This document shows positions 1 through 12,009 of a stretch of 64,000 bases of DNA, one piece after another (within the stretch, counting starts at the first letter, position 1; every line of letters begins with the position of its first letter). The notes beneath the pieces were generated by a model, which saw only the letters and a program-made list of their open reading frames with translations, did no database searches and was not told where the DNA came from. Made by a program: the position numbers and the translations under genes. Source of the stretch: Caprella mutica (lineage: Eukaryota; Arthropoda; Malacostraca; Amphipoda; Caprellidae); the NCBI GenBank assembly GCA_947561585.1, contig CANNZV010000326.1, positions 121,710 through 185,709 on the forward strand, in the 5' to 3' direction.

Positions 1-261
1 TGCACTATATTGTACTCACTGTGCACTATATTGTACTCACTGTGTACTATATTGTACTCACTGTGCACTATATTGTACTCACTGTGCACTATATTGTACT
101 CACTGTGCACTATATTGCACACACTGTGCACTATATTGTACTCACTGTGCACTATATTGTACTCATTGTGCACTATATTGTACTCACTGTGCACTATATT
201 GTACCCACTGTGCACTATATTGTACTCACTGTGCACTATATTGTACTCACTGTGCACTATG
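1..261. repeat. 21-bp minisatellite, open at left edge
   Basis: About 12 copies of a 21-bp unit (core tattgtactcactgtgcac), nearly identical, with point variants such as a 'gcacacactg' unit near 115. The first base of the window is already inside a unit, so the array probably continues to the left. The open frames across it (Y-S-L-C-T-I-L repeats) exist because 21 is a multiple of three and the unit lacks stops. They are not evidence of a protein. Confidence 0.97.
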
Positions 262-1881
262 TAAAAATGAAAGGTATTATTTAAACTATATTATATTTTT
301 ATATCTACATCCGGTCAGGTATGGTAAAGACTTTTAACTTGCAAAATATTTTCTTTGATCTTTTTACGTATGTTCGTATGTTTGTTGCTGGTTTTCTCTT
401 TATTGCGTCTAAGTTAAGGAAAATAGTGGAAATAGATTTAGAGTTAACTTAATTCAAATTTAGTTTCAGTGTTTAGAGCCAGTGAATCATCTTTGGATTT
501 TATTTCATCATTTTATTAACGTTTTCTGTTTCTTTTCAGAATGGACGAAAATCTACGAAAAATCTTCAGATCACCCCTTAACATCAATTGAAATGAACGG
601 TATATCGTTGCAACTCTCGTCAGTACGTCATCTTCCATTGTCGAATGTGGCTATAAATCAAAGGAAATTTGAAACTTTACCGCGCAATTAAAACATTACG
701 AGAGTTTATAGACTGCGCAAGCGTCACTCTCACAAAGATAAATCATAAGTAACGATATTCGGGACAGAGCTAGAGAACCGATCTTGTAATTATCAATTTA
801 CAGTTATTGAGAATTAATTAGCCATGACTTAAATTGATACTAATAACACTTTGATGATGATAAATCTAATATACCTATCTGATAATCAGTGCATAATCAG
901 TTTTCTTGAATGATGAATTTGATTTAAAAGGACTTCTTTTTAGATTGTCAAACCTTCACAGAATTGTAATTTGTTTCGGGAAGTATTTAAATGGCTTAAT
1001 GGGGCTCAGTTTAGTCGTCTAAACTCTAAAGCCCGCCTCCGTGACTGTGACGATGGATGTGGAGGAGAACATTAAAATTTAGTTTTCCCTAATAGAGGAA
1101 AACACTCAAAAATTATCTTACCTCATTACCTAAGAGCCATCTGGTGATAAAAAATTGTCGTTCTGACCATTATTTGACATCCTACTTATCAGTCTGAGTG
1201 ATGATTTCTATGACTTTTGAATGCAGAGAGTCAAAAAAACAAATTAGCAGGTACATTCACATCCGTTGATTTTCCCTAGTTCATAAAGTCAAGTATTAGA
1301 AATAAAAATGACATCATAGAAATAGCATTTCAACCAGTTTCAAACAATGTATAAATGTTGAAGATACACGTGATCAATGAAACAACAAGGAATGGGATCT
1401 TGAACAATAATTTCAATCTTGATCATTGAACTGTCTTGTTGAGCCGAATTTAGTCAAAGCTTCAGATTCACTAAATTCTATCTATGTAAGTACCTAGGTA
1501 TTTGTTGGCATACTAACCTGCATCCAAATATCAGCACAAATTGTTACATAATTATGAAGGCATTACAATATTTAATTTGAACCCAAGAGCGAAAACTTCA
1601 AAAAATCTCAAGATAGTTAAGGCAACGATATTAACCAGACTCCCCACGGAACCCAGAGACTCTGGTTTCCCGAAAGATAGGAGCCGCCCGTCGAGTCCGT
1701 CTTCGAAGGCTTATGAGACAGGTATCAAATTTTGGTATTACTCGAAGCTAATGCAAGGATATTTTACACAAGAAACCACACTTATGATAGACAGATATGA
1801 CCTCAAACTTCTGAAATTTTCATTATGGGCATATAATTATGACGGCACCACGTTCAACAGAAATCGTATCCTCTTGGTCAT
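262..1881. other. AT-rich intergenic DNA, nothing recognised
   Basis: No domain, RNA gene or transposon signature was recognised. A slightly GC-richer patch at about 1640-1710 lies in an open frame of 119 codons on the plus strand (1541-1900), but it has no recognisable motif and runs into the following minisatellite, so it is not called as a gene. Confidence 0.6.
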
Positions 1882-2664
1882 GAGGATCATAGGTAGATAG
1901 TGTTTCAATGGTAAGATCATAGATAGATAGTTTTTCATTAGTAGGATCATAGGTAGATAGTGTTTCAATGGTAAGATCATAGGTAGATAGTGTTTCAATG
2001 GTAAGATCATAGGTAGATAGTGTTTCAATGGTAGGATCATAGGTAGATAGTGTTTCAATGGTAAGATCATAGGTAGATAGTTTTTCATTAGTAGGATCAT
2101 AGGTAGATAGTGTTTCAATGGTAAGATCATAGGTAGATAGTTTATCATTAGTAGGATCATAGGTAGATAGTGTTTCAATGGTAAGATCATAGGTAGATAG
2201 TTTATCATTAGTAGGATCATAGGTAGATAGTGTTTCATTGGTAAGATCATAGGTAGATAGTGTTTCATTGGTAAGATCATAGATAGATAGTGTTTCATTA
2301 GTAAGATCATAGGTAGATAGTGTTTCAATGGTAAGATCATAGGTAGATTGTTTTTCATAAGTAGGATATAGGTAGGTAGTTTTTCATTGGTAGGATCATA
2401 GGTAGATAGTTTTTCATAGGTAGGATCATAGGTAGATAGTTTACCATTGGTATGATCATAAGTAGATAGTTTTTCGTAGGTAAGATCATAGATAGATAGT
2501 TTTTCATAGGTAAGATCATAGGTAGATAGTTTTTCGTAGGTAAGATCATATGTAGATAGTTTTTCGTAGGTAAGATCATATGTAGATAGTTTTTCGTAGG
2601 TAAGATCATAGGTAGATATATTTGCATAGGTAAGATCATAGGTCGGTAGTTTTCAATGCATAGG
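1882..2664. repeat. 30-bp minisatellite
   Basis: About 26 tandem copies of a 30-bp unit with core aggtagatagtgtttcaatg followed by gtaagatcat. Two sub-types are visible: 'tgtttcaatggtaag' and 'tttttcattagtagg' units are interspersed on the left, and 'tttttcgtaggtaag' units dominate on the right after about 2360, where one unit has lost a base. Minus-strand frames reading NYLPMILP-type repeats are artefacts of the 30-bp period. Confidence 0.97.
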
Positions 2665-3094
2665 GAGAATGATATCAAGGGTCAAAGGAAAGATTCTAGA
2701 AGATAGATAAAGAATATATTCACTTGCTACCTTTTTTAATCGTTATTTGTGGAGGAAGTATGTCTTCATTCATTTCAATTCGTATTAGTTTTTAATGGAA
2801 GAATATAATATTTTCAAGTATACCAACAATTTCGGAAACCAACTCTATTTTTTTTAATTTCAAGATTCTTTTTACTAACTGTAGATCTCTGAGGTGTGAT
2901 TTACCTTTCATGCTTTTCTATCAATTACAATTTTCAAATAAACAAAACATCAATTAGTTAAATGATGTGAAATGTTGAACATTTGAACACAATTTAGTTC
3001 TGAATAGTATTAATTGCGAAAATGTCATATTTTCATCGGCATTTATTTATTTATCATTTTGTTATTCGCTTAACTGAAAAAGTGTTCAACCAAA
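2665..3094. other. AT-rich intergenic DNA
   Basis: No gene, RNA or repeat structure recognised. Confidence 0.5.
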
Positions 3095-3450
3095 TTGCCT
3101 GAAATTTAGGAGCAACTCGGTCAAAGGTCAAGGTCATGGTCATTTATAACTCAAAAAGTATTGATCCATTTTCCATGAAACTTGGTGGGACAATTGGTCA
3201 ATATACAGGATCCATTTTATTAGATTTTGGGAGCGATCAGGTCAAAGGTCAAATATCAAGGCCATTTGTAACTCAATAGCTCAAAAAGTATCCAACCAAA
3301 TTGTCTGAAATTTGATGGTACAATTGGTCAATGACCAGGAACCATCCGGTAGAATTTTGGGAGCAATCCGGTCAAAGGTCAAGGTCATTTATAACTCAAT
3401 AACTCAGAAAGTATTAAACCATATTGCATGAAACTTGGTGTTACGATTAT
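3095..3450 (+). repeat. Three ~120-bp units carrying AGGTCA half-sites
   Basis: Three diverged direct repeats of about 120 bp. Each has a 'caaattg.ctgaaatttg' segment, then 'ggtcaaaggtcaaggtca' or a variant (about 3118-3142, 3239-3252, 3371-3388), then 'taactcaaaaagtat'. The tandem AGGTCA hexamers match the half-site of nuclear hormone receptors, but here they are part of a repeated unit. Repeats rich in (A)GGTCA are known from many animal genomes. A regulatory role is inference only. Confidence 0.7.
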
Positions 3451-4485
3451 TCACTATCCAGTCACCAGTTTCTTAAATTATATGAGAGAACGGATCAAAG
3501 CGGAGGCGAAGGTATGCGCTCTACCGAGTGCACATAATATAGTTATTATAGCGTAAATGGTTGTCCTGTTCTGCAGATTAGGATACAACTTATTCATCAC
3601 TAGAAATGTACAAGAGGTTGATGCTGAGGAGTGGTGACAGTACTTAAAGAAAATCGGTCGTAGAATCAAAATTAGAATTAGAATTAGAATTGTGATAATA
3701 TTATTTACATGTTCATAAATTCATGGCACAATAAAGCAAAGTTATGAAATTTGCAAAAATATTTTTTTAAATTATTAATTGTTGGTGGATATATTAAATT
3801 TCACAATCATGTGGGGAATGGCCTAGCGACTGATGTATGTACACAATGGAAAACTGGAACAACAATTAAAAACTTTCTATATAGTTAGGTGCTCATAATA
3901 AAACAGAATAGTCGAGATTTTAATATTCTAAAATTAAAGTTAAATGAGTAACACATATAAAAAATTTTTTTTTACGAATGATTAAATGTGCTTCAAAATT
4001 TTGACAGTCTGAAATTTATGTATCGTCTCCATTTTTCTATTTTTTATACTCGATATTATCTTAAAGTTGTTTTGCATTAAAAATATGTTTATAATTATAA
4101 TAAATAAAGCTAGTTAATTGAGCATTACAATATATAATTATAAGCTACTTAGATTACACACAAGTATCAAAAGACGTTATAAATTAATTAGAAAAGATAG
4201 ATCCATATATTTAAAGCCTCTATATGTGAGTCTATAAATACAGCATTAATTTAATCTCATAAGCCCATTAATAATATATGATATGATAAATTAAATTAAA
4301 ATTAACATATCTTCTAATTTTTATTTAAATATATTAATAAATAAATAATTACTGCACCGGATGAATAGGAACTTTTTTCGTATGGAAACATCAAAGCGGG
4401 AGAAAGAACTATTTTCTAAAACTAAAATGTTGAAATATATAGGTAGGTACTAGCATTTCTCATCTCTAAATTTGAACTGTGGTGA
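3451..4485. other. AT-rich intergenic DNA with (ttagaa) microsatellite
   Basis: A short TTAGAA hexamer run sits at 3668-3692. The rest is AT-rich with no recognisable gene or element. Confidence 0.5.
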
Positions 4486-4610
4486 GATATTTATTATTAC
4501 CTATAAATAGGTACCAGATATTTATTATTACCTATAAATAGGTACCAGATATTTATTATTACCTATAAATAGGTACCAGATATTTATTATTACCTATAAA
4601 TGGGTACTAG
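4486..4610. repeat. 31-bp tandem repeat with internal palindrome, 4 copies
   Basis: Four copies of a 31-bp unit begin at 4486, 4517, 4548 and 4579. Each contains TACCTATAAATAGGTA, an inverted repeat with a two-base centre, so every unit can fold into a short hairpin. The last copy carries a base change (aaatgggtact). Confidence 0.95.
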
Positions 4611-5701
4611 ATATTCACGAAACCAAAAATAAAATTTGTATTAAACTATGAAATAGATTTCGATTTTTCTTACCAATTTTTTATTTTACCGCAAAATTTT
4701 AAATCCTAACTCATATAATCAACATTAAAATTTCCAATTCTGACCTACATAGTTTTTCTTTGCTTTTAGTAGGTAGAATTAGTGGCTAGACTGTTAGAAA
4801 CTAAGCATACAACACACACACTGAGTTATTAAAGCTAATTCATTATTTGGTCTTTCGGGACACGAACAAAAGTTTTGGTGTCAAATTCACGGGTGGATGG
4901 CTTGGTACAGTCACCCCTGTGAGTGCTGTGCCACAATACAGTGGAGACATGACCTGTAAAGGCACTGGCACTGTAGTGTTCAACCGATACTCTGCGTGGG
5001 GGCGGTATGAGTGTAAAAATTATATGTTTTTTCGTACACTGAAATATGTGTAGCTGTGTAATATATATTTGACTTTACGAAGTTATTTACGGAGTAACTC
5101 ATTTAAATTAAAAACACGTTTCTTTTTAGGGTGAGTTCGTATACGCCGAATACAAGATTTTATATTTCTTATTGCAGATAATTGGCATATAGTTTATTCG
5201 ATAAAGAACATCAATAAAATATAAGTTGAATTATCTTAATATTAATATTAAGATAGGTATAAATAGGAATTTGATTATTTTTTTTTACTTAAAACATAAT
5301 TAGAATAGTTATAAGCAACTGGTAAAGTTCATTTGAAGAACACACTATAATTTAGAATAGTTTGTACTTCATATTCTATAAATTCAAATTGGTCAAAACA
5401 AACAGAAATTTAACAAATAAATATATAATTTTACACTGAAACTTAAATATACATTTCCTTTAAGATTTACTAATTAATTTATATCAAAGATTATGAATAA
5501 AAGTAATTATGCACCACTACATTTGCAGTGATGAAATGGAGATGAGTACATCTACAGCGCTGTGAGACACCGTAGCGATAGACATTGCGTAACACTATCG
5601 ACAAAATAACATCTAGATCAGAGTGAAGGATTTGCACAACTTTTACGATGCAACTTCACTGTCGATAAATTTAATGGGGGAAATATATCATGAATGCATG
5701 A
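4611..5701. other. AT-rich intergenic DNA with a GC-richer island
   Basis: Bases 4850-5020 are GC-richer and open on the plus strand (4847-5053, 68 codons, containing V-K-F-T-G-G-W-L-G-T-V-T), but no domain is recognised and the flanks are AT-rich non-coding DNA. It may be a decayed element fragment. Confidence 0.4.
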
Positions 5702-6222
5702 ATGAGTGAGTGATGAGTGAGTGGTGAGTGAGTGGTGAGTGAGTGATGAGTGAGTGGTGAGTGAGTGGTGATTGAGTGGTGATTGAGTGGTGAGTGAGTG
5801 GTGAGTGAGTGGTGAGTGAGTGATGAGTGAGTGGTGAGTGAGTGGTGATTGAGTGGTGAGTGAGTGGTGAGTGAGTGGTGAGTGAGTGGTGAGTGAGTGA
5901 TGAGTGAGTGGTGAGTGAGTGGTGATTGAGTGGTGAGTGAGTGGTGAGTGAGTGGTGAGTGAGTGGTGAGTGAGTGGTGATTCAGTGATGAGTGAGTGGT
6001 GAGTGAGTGATGAATGAAAGGTGAATGAGTGGTGAGTGAGTGGTGAGTGAGTGATAAGTGAGTGTTGAGTGAGTGATGAGTGAAAGGTGAATGAGTGGTG
6101 AGTGAGTGGTGAGTGAGTGGTGAGTGATTGGTGAGTGAGTGGTGAGCGAGTGGTGAGTGAGTGGTGAGTGAGTGGTGAGTGAGTGATGGGTGAGTGATGA
6201 ATGAGTGAGCGAGTGGTGAGTG
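5702..6222. repeat. 11-bp minisatellite (gagtgagtggt)
   Basis: About 47 copies of GAGTGAGTGGT with frequent g/a (ggt/gat) and g/t (gag/gat-ttgag) variants and a few length changes. It passes directly into a different 19-bp array at about 6222. Confidence 0.95.
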
Positions 6223-6668
6223 AATAACTACACTGAATATGAGTAACTACACTGAATATGAGTAACTACACTGAATATGAGTAACTACACTGAATATGAG
6301 TAACTACACTGAATATGAGTAACTACACTGAATATGAGTAACTACACTGAATATGAGTAACTACACTGAATATGAGTAACTACACTGAATATGAGTAACT
6401 ACACTGAACATGACTAACTACACTGAATATGAGTAACTACACTGAATATGAGTAACTACACTGAATATGAGTAACTACACTGAATATGAGTAACTACACT
6501 GAATATGACTAACTACACTGAATATGAGTAACTACACTGAATATGACTAACTACACTGAATATGAGTAACTACACTGAATATGAGTAACTACACTGAATA
6601 TGAGTAACTACACTGAATATGAGTAACTACACTGAATATGAGTAACTACACTGAATATGAGTAACTAT
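6222..6668. repeat. 19-bp minisatellite (gagtaactacactgaatat)
   Basis: About 23 copies of a 19-bp unit, almost perfectly homogeneous. The only recurrent variant is gac for gag. It directly abuts the 11-bp array on its left. Confidence 0.97.
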
Positions 6669-6796
6669 AATTCAATATATGGTATTACATCACAGTTCAA
6701 TTCTTTATTCATTTTTCATTTTCTCCTTCCTATTAATTATTGAAGCGGATAAATAATTACAATCTATTACTGCAGTAATTAAATCTAGTGATGAGT

Positions 6797-7961
6797 ATTA
6801 TTACTCTTGTAACTGTTACTCTGGTAACTGTTACTCTGGTAACTGTTACTCTGGTAACTGTTACTCTGGTAACTGTTACTCTGGTAACTGTTACTCTGGT
6901 AACTGTTACTCTGGTAACTGTTACTCTGGTAACTGTTACTCTGGTAACTGTTACTCTGGTAACTGTTACTCTGGTAACTGTTACTCTGGTAACTGTTACT
7001 CTGGAAACTGTTACTCTGGTAACTGTTACTCTGGAAACTGTTACTCTGGTAACTGTTACTCTGGTAACTGTTACTCTGGTAACTGTTACTCTGGTAACTG
7101 TTACTCTGGTAACTGTTACTCTGGTAACTGTTACTCTGGTAACTGTTACTCTGGAAACTGTTACTCTGGCAACTGTTACTCTGGTAACTGTTACTCTGGT
7201 AACTGTTACTCTGGTAACTGTTACTCTGGTAACTGTTACTCTGGTAACTGTTACTCTGGTAACTGTTACTCTGGTAACTGTTACTCTGGTAACTGTTACT
7301 CTGGTAACTGTTACTATGATAACTGTTACTCTGGTAACTGTTACTCTGGTTACTGTTACTCTGGTAACTGTTACTCTGGTAACTGTTACTCTGGTAACTG
7401 TTACTCTGGTAACTGTTACTCTGGAAACTGTTACTCTGGCAACTGTTACTCTGGTAACTGTTACTCTGGTAACTGTTACTCTGGTAACTGTTACTCTGGC
7501 AACTGTTACTCTGGTAACTGTTACTCTGGTAACTGTTACTCTGGTAACTGTTACTCTGGTAACTGTTACTCTGGTAACTGTTACTCTGGTAACTGTTACT
7601 CTGGTAACTGTTACTCTGGTAACTGTTACTCTGGTAACTGTTACTCTGGTAACTGTTACTTTGGTTACTGTTACTCTGGTAACTGTTACTTTGGTTACTG
7701 TTACTCTGGTAACAGTTACATTGGTAACTGTTACTTTGGTTACTGTTACTCTGGTAACAGTTACATTGGTAACAGTTACATTGGTAACTGTTACTCTGGT
7801 AACTGTTACTCTGGTAACTGTTACTCTGGTAACAGTTACATTGGTAACAGTTACATTGGTAACTGTTACTCTGGTAACTGTTACTCTGGTAACTGTTACT
7901 CTGGTAACTGTTACTCTGGTAACAGTTTCATTGGTAACTGTTACTCTAGTAAAAGTTACTT
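6797..7961. repeat. 15-bp minisatellite (aactgttactctggt)
   Basis: About 77 copies of a 15-bp unit. The core GTAAC-T-GTTAC is a perfect inverted repeat around one central base. The left two thirds are highly homogeneous. From about 7660 to 7950 units with GTAAC-A-GTTAC and 'cattggt' appear, in which the central base is the complement. The 402-codon plus-strand frame (L-V-T-V-T repeats, 6788-7996) is a by-product of the 15-bp period, with no other protein-like feature. Confidence 0.97.
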
Positions 7962-9534
7962 CAAAGGTAATAAGAAGTATGCTATCTGTAAATTAATGCT
8001 TTATAATAGGGTTAATATTAGCATTAATAGCCTATGTAGTTACATAGCCTATTAATTTGATTGAAATTATGTGGCATGTAGAGTAAAGTGTCTATCTACC
8101 ACTTAGACCCTTCACTAACATATATTAGATAGTTCCTTTACTTCATTCAAAGAACCCAGTGTAACACTTTGCAGATAGCATACTACAGCATTGCAATCTT
8201 CCAATTTAGAGGTAATTTCTTATTATTTGAAAGATATATTTTCCATGAAAACAAAAAAAGGAAAAGCTTATAAATTTATTTATCAATTTATTTAAATATT
8301 TAATCCACAGATCCGCCTGTAAATTCTTTTCCCCTATCAAACCTAAAAATCATGACTAAAAATTAGGTTTGGTTAGCATAGACTATTGGTGTTATAGACA
8401 ACCACAGGAATAGCACAGTGGGTGGTCACTTACTCAATGTGTTAGGTAGGAATAGCATAGAGGAGGTGAGTTACTCCCTTGGCAGAGTGTATTCATATAC
8501 TGTATGGATATTTATAAAGAATGTAATTGTTGGTTGCCTTCAAACTTTCGATAGTTTGTCATGAATACAATAGGTGATGAAACTGCACATCAGTTTCGAA
8601 ATGAACATTTGGAGTCTAATGTTTGGAGTGTTTTGGAAGGTAATTAAAATATAGGAAATTCCCCTTTAATTATTAGTAAATTTATAGTTCCTAACAGATA
8701 GAAATGCAAACAATATAGTTTTGTATTTCGGGAATATATATCTATTCGGAAAAATAATGTCCTTTTAAAAAGAATTTTATTGGCCCTTTTTCTCTATACC
8801 TATATAATCATTTAAATCAATGAACTTTTAGTCTCGATATATTTTCTACTAACCTATTAATTATTATAATTAAAAAATAAAGATATAATCACTTATTTTT
8901 TCATTTAATTTCACTTACTTTATTTTGTAATAAAAATAGTAAATTTTTAATAGTACGAAATTTTCAGGTCAGTATATCAATATTGCTAATAATAATATAG
9001 GCCTATTAATAATAATATAGGCCTATTAATTAGTGGAGTGTTCCAAACATTACCATAGGAAATGAAAAGGTAATTTAGTTGAATAATATATAATTATAAT
9101 TATCATAAAATAGATAGAATATTAATCTATTAACTTTCGTATTTCCCATTTCCTTTCTCCACTGCGCATGCGCACAACTACACTTTTTATCCTTGCGCTG
9201 AAACTGCGTTTACTCTTTTTATTCTAATTCTAATTTAAGTTACATTTTAATGGCCCAATATTACTAAACATACAATGAACCCAGTTAACCCCTTCCAGCC
9301 CACAGTGAAGCACTACCCACCTTATTGTGGCACAGTGGGAGGGGACTGGTTAGTAATTAAATTAGGAATAAGAAAAAGTTTGCGACAGCGGAAATCGTAA
9401 GATGAAAATAATGATGCAAAAGATAAAGTTGATTAATATTGCAGAATTTATGATAATTCCCGATAGGAGAACAATGATTCTTCACTAATTGTTGGGGAAA
9501 GTTCGGGAGGAGGGAGGGAAACAAACTTAATTGA
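7962..9534. other. AT-rich intergenic DNA with small inverted repeats
   Basis: A 12-bp inverted repeat, gtatgctatctg at 7978-7989 and its complement at 8172-8183, could be the ends of a roughly 200-bp decayed element. The palindrome TAGGCCTA occurs twice in a short direct repeat at about 8997-9029. The segment ttagatagttcctttact near 8125-8145 recurs near 16700, indicating a dispersed repeat. No gene recognised. Confidence 0.5.
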
Positions 9535-10699
9535 AACTACTGCTGGTGAGGAGGCGAACTACTGCTGGTGAGGAGGCAAACTACTGCTGGTGAGGAGGCA
9601 AACTACTGCTGGTGAGGAGGCAAACTACTGCTGGTGAGGAGGCAAACTACTGCTGGTGAGGAGGGCAACTTCTGCTGGTGAGGAGGCAAACTACTGCTGG
9701 TGAGGAGGCAAACTACTGCTGATGAGGAGGCAAACTACTGCTGGTGAGGAGGCAAACTACTGCTGGTGAGGAGTCAAACTACTGCTGGTGAGGAGGCAAA
9801 CTACTGCTGGTGAGGAGGCAAACTACTGCTGGTGAGGAGGCAAACTACTGCTGGTGAGGAGGCAAACTACTGCTGGTGAGGAGGCAAACTACTGCTGGTG
9901 AGGAGTCAAACTACTGCTGGTGAAGAGGCAAACTACTGCTGGTGAGGAGGCAAACTACTGCTGGTGAGGAGGCAAACTACTGCTGATGAGGAGGCAAACT
10001 ACTGCTGGTGAGGAGGCAAACTACTGCTGGTGAGGAGTCAAACTACTGCTGGTGAGGAGGCAAACTGCTGCTGGTGAGGAGGCAAAGTACTGCTGATGCT
10101 GATGAGGAGGCAAACTACTGCTGATGAGGAGGCAAACTACTGCTGATGAAGAGGCAAAGTACTGCTGATGAGGAGGCAAACTACTGCTGATGAAGAGGCA
10201 AACTACTGCTGGTGAGGAGGCAAATTACTGCTGGTGAAGAGGTAAACTACTGCTGGTGAGGAGGCAAACTACTGCTGGTGAGGAGGGCAACTTTTGCTGT
10301 TGAGGAGGCAAACTACTGCTGATGAAGAGGCAAAGTACTGCTGGTGAGGAGGCAAACTACTGCTGATGAAGAGGCAAACTACTGCTGGTGAGGAGGCAAA
10401 TTACTGCTGGTGAAGAGGTAAACTACTGCTGGTGAGGAGGCAAACTACTGCTGGTGAGGAGGGCAACTTCTGCTGGTGAGGAGGCAAACTACTGCTGATG
10501 AAGAGGCAAACTACTGCTGGTGAGGAGGCAAACTACTGCTGGTGAGGAGGCAAACTATTGCTGGTGAGGAGGCAAACTACTGCTGATGAGGAGGCAAACT
10601 ACTGCTGGTGAGGAGGCAAACTATTGCTGGTGAGGAGGCAAACTATTGCTGGTGAGGAGGCAAACTACTGCTGGTGAGGAAGCAAACTGCTGCTCGTGA
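9535..10699. repeat. 22-bp minisatellite
   Basis: About 53 copies of a 22-bp unit with core ctactgctggtgaggaggca. Blocks of variant units (ctgatgaagagg, gagggcaacttctg) recur in the same order around 10100-10500, for example the run from 'gatgaagaggcaaactactg' to 'gagggcaactt', indicating duplication of multi-unit blocks inside the array. One unit near 10090 carries a 6-bp insertion (ctgatg twice). Confidence 0.96.
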
Positions 10700-10734
10700 A
10701 TATCAAGAAATATTATAAATATATTAATGATATT

Positions 10735-10812
10735 GCATTAAATTTCGTAACCGGGAATCGAACACTTGATCTTCATCTTTTATGTACAAGCTGGTGATCT
10801 AAACACCCCCCC
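10735..10812 (-). other. tRNA-like fragment (SINE head or tRNA relic)
   Basis: On the minus strand the segment contains GTTCGATTCCCGG, matching the B box / T-arm of RNA polymerase III promoters (GTTCRANNC). About 30 bases upstream is gtttagatcaccagc, resembling a D-arm. The 3' acceptor strand (cggttac) has no partner at the 5' side, which is a homopolymer (G run on this strand, 10805-10816). It is therefore not a functional tRNA. A tRNA-derived SINE head is the best guess. Confidence 0.4.
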
Positions 10813-10816
10813 CCCC

Positions 10817-11333
10817 TTGTATTAAGCCTACCGAACATAAACTCATAATGTTAAACTCAGTTTTCTTAGTATTTATCTAAGGCGCAGTACTTTCAATTAT
10901 TAGATTTTTGTGTGGTTTTTCATTCCTACTCTGAAGAACAAATAATATTCTAATTTTAATAGGGTAAGTTTTTAGTTTTTTTTTTGTTGGCATTGAGAAA
11001 AATAAAAGACAGAAGAAAATCGGAAACGAATTATCCATGGAGTTAGACACTTAGAAACGTACATACATTTATTTTATTATAATATGTAATTTAGGTTGTT
11101 CGGGTGGGTTTACCCAATCCTCCAACTTTCTAAGCAAAGAAAATGAATTGTTTGCCTAATTCCAAACAATAACAAGGCTGATAGGTAATCACAAGCTACC
11201 TATATCGTCACCAAAATACCATTACCATAAAAAAAAGGTCTGGAATGAAACCATATATGGTCTTATGCAGCATTAATTTCCATGGTTACTTTTGAAAATG
11301 CTTGATGTATTTCTGTTCTTCAATTCATTGATA
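10817..11333. other. AT-rich intergenic DNA
   Basis: No recognisable gene. It could include the 3' untranslated part of the adjacent mariner relic, but no terminal inverted repeat was identified. Confidence 0.4.
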
Positions 11334-11980
11334 TCACTTGTGTTGATAGTGATGAACTTTACTCCTGAAAGGAATCACAAGGTAGAAGATCAAGTAATCT
11401 TGGTAAGTTGGTGACCACTTGATGTCCATACCGTCATAAGAGCCTCTGCCAATCCACCTGTTTGAAAACCATTTCATTATGCTAAAGTCTAACAGTTCTT
11501 GATCAATGAGATGTGGTTCCATCTTGCATGCATAATAAATATTTTCTTCTGAATCTGGTAAATTCGAAAAAAGCAGGCCAAACATCATTAGTGTCAAGAT
11601 ATCTATATAAAGATAATCATCATCATTTACAATTGCATATCAATGTAAACTTAGCCGAAAATTTCCTCATCCCATATGGTTACCCACACGGTTGTTCAGG
11701 TGAATGAATTGGCCTCTCCATTATATAGTTAAGGTTAGTAGTTCACCAATTACGACAATTGTGATTGTTTACCCCACAGTGGATATGGAAATGTGCTTCA
11801 TCTGAAAACAATAGGTGCTGAAGGAAATCCCGAGAATTCAAAATCTTGTCTAGCATTTCTTCAACAAATGCCGTTCTTGCTGCATGGAGTTTAAGAGGAT
11901 TTCAGATAGCCTTTTTTGTGTACTGATTGTTCTGAAATTTGCTAACATTTTGTTTCAGTGACTTTTTCAATTTTGGAATC
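11334..11980 (-). pseudogene. Tc1/mariner transposase relic (copy 1)
   Basis: A minus-strand decayed transposase of the Tc1/mariner superfamily, enzymes that cut and paste DNA at TA targets. Read in order with frameshifts: an F-x-x-E-M-L-D-K-I segment; L-L-F-S-D-E-A-H-F-H carrying the first catalytic aspartate (about 11789-11806), followed by V-N-N-H-N-C-R-N-W; a stop; I-H-S-P then T-T-V-W-V-T-I-W in a shifted frame; D-D-Y-L; a degraded second catalytic block (E-P-H where D-G-A-x-P-H is expected); then R-W-I-G-R-G (11445-11460) and W-S-P-x-Y-Q-D-Y-L-I-F-Y, the equivalent of W-P-P-R-S-P-D-L-T-P-L-D-F-F. At least one in-frame stop and several frameshifts make it inactive. The N-terminal helix-turn-helix region is not visible. 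The relic at 45.5 kb (plus) shares its H-S-P-x-x-T-T-V-W block, so both likely belong to one family. Confidence 0.85.
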
Positions 11981-12009
11981 AGTTTTTGTGATAATGGAGA
12001 CTTTATTGT

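Noticed and set aside
6788..7996. 402-codon open frame of L-V-T-V-T repeats
   Set aside because: It is entirely explained by a 15-bp minisatellite without stops. There is no leader, no non-repeat domain and no other coding evidence.
10735..10812. Functional tRNA gene
   Set aside because: The B-box-like arm is present, but the acceptor stem cannot pair and the 5' side is a homopolymer.
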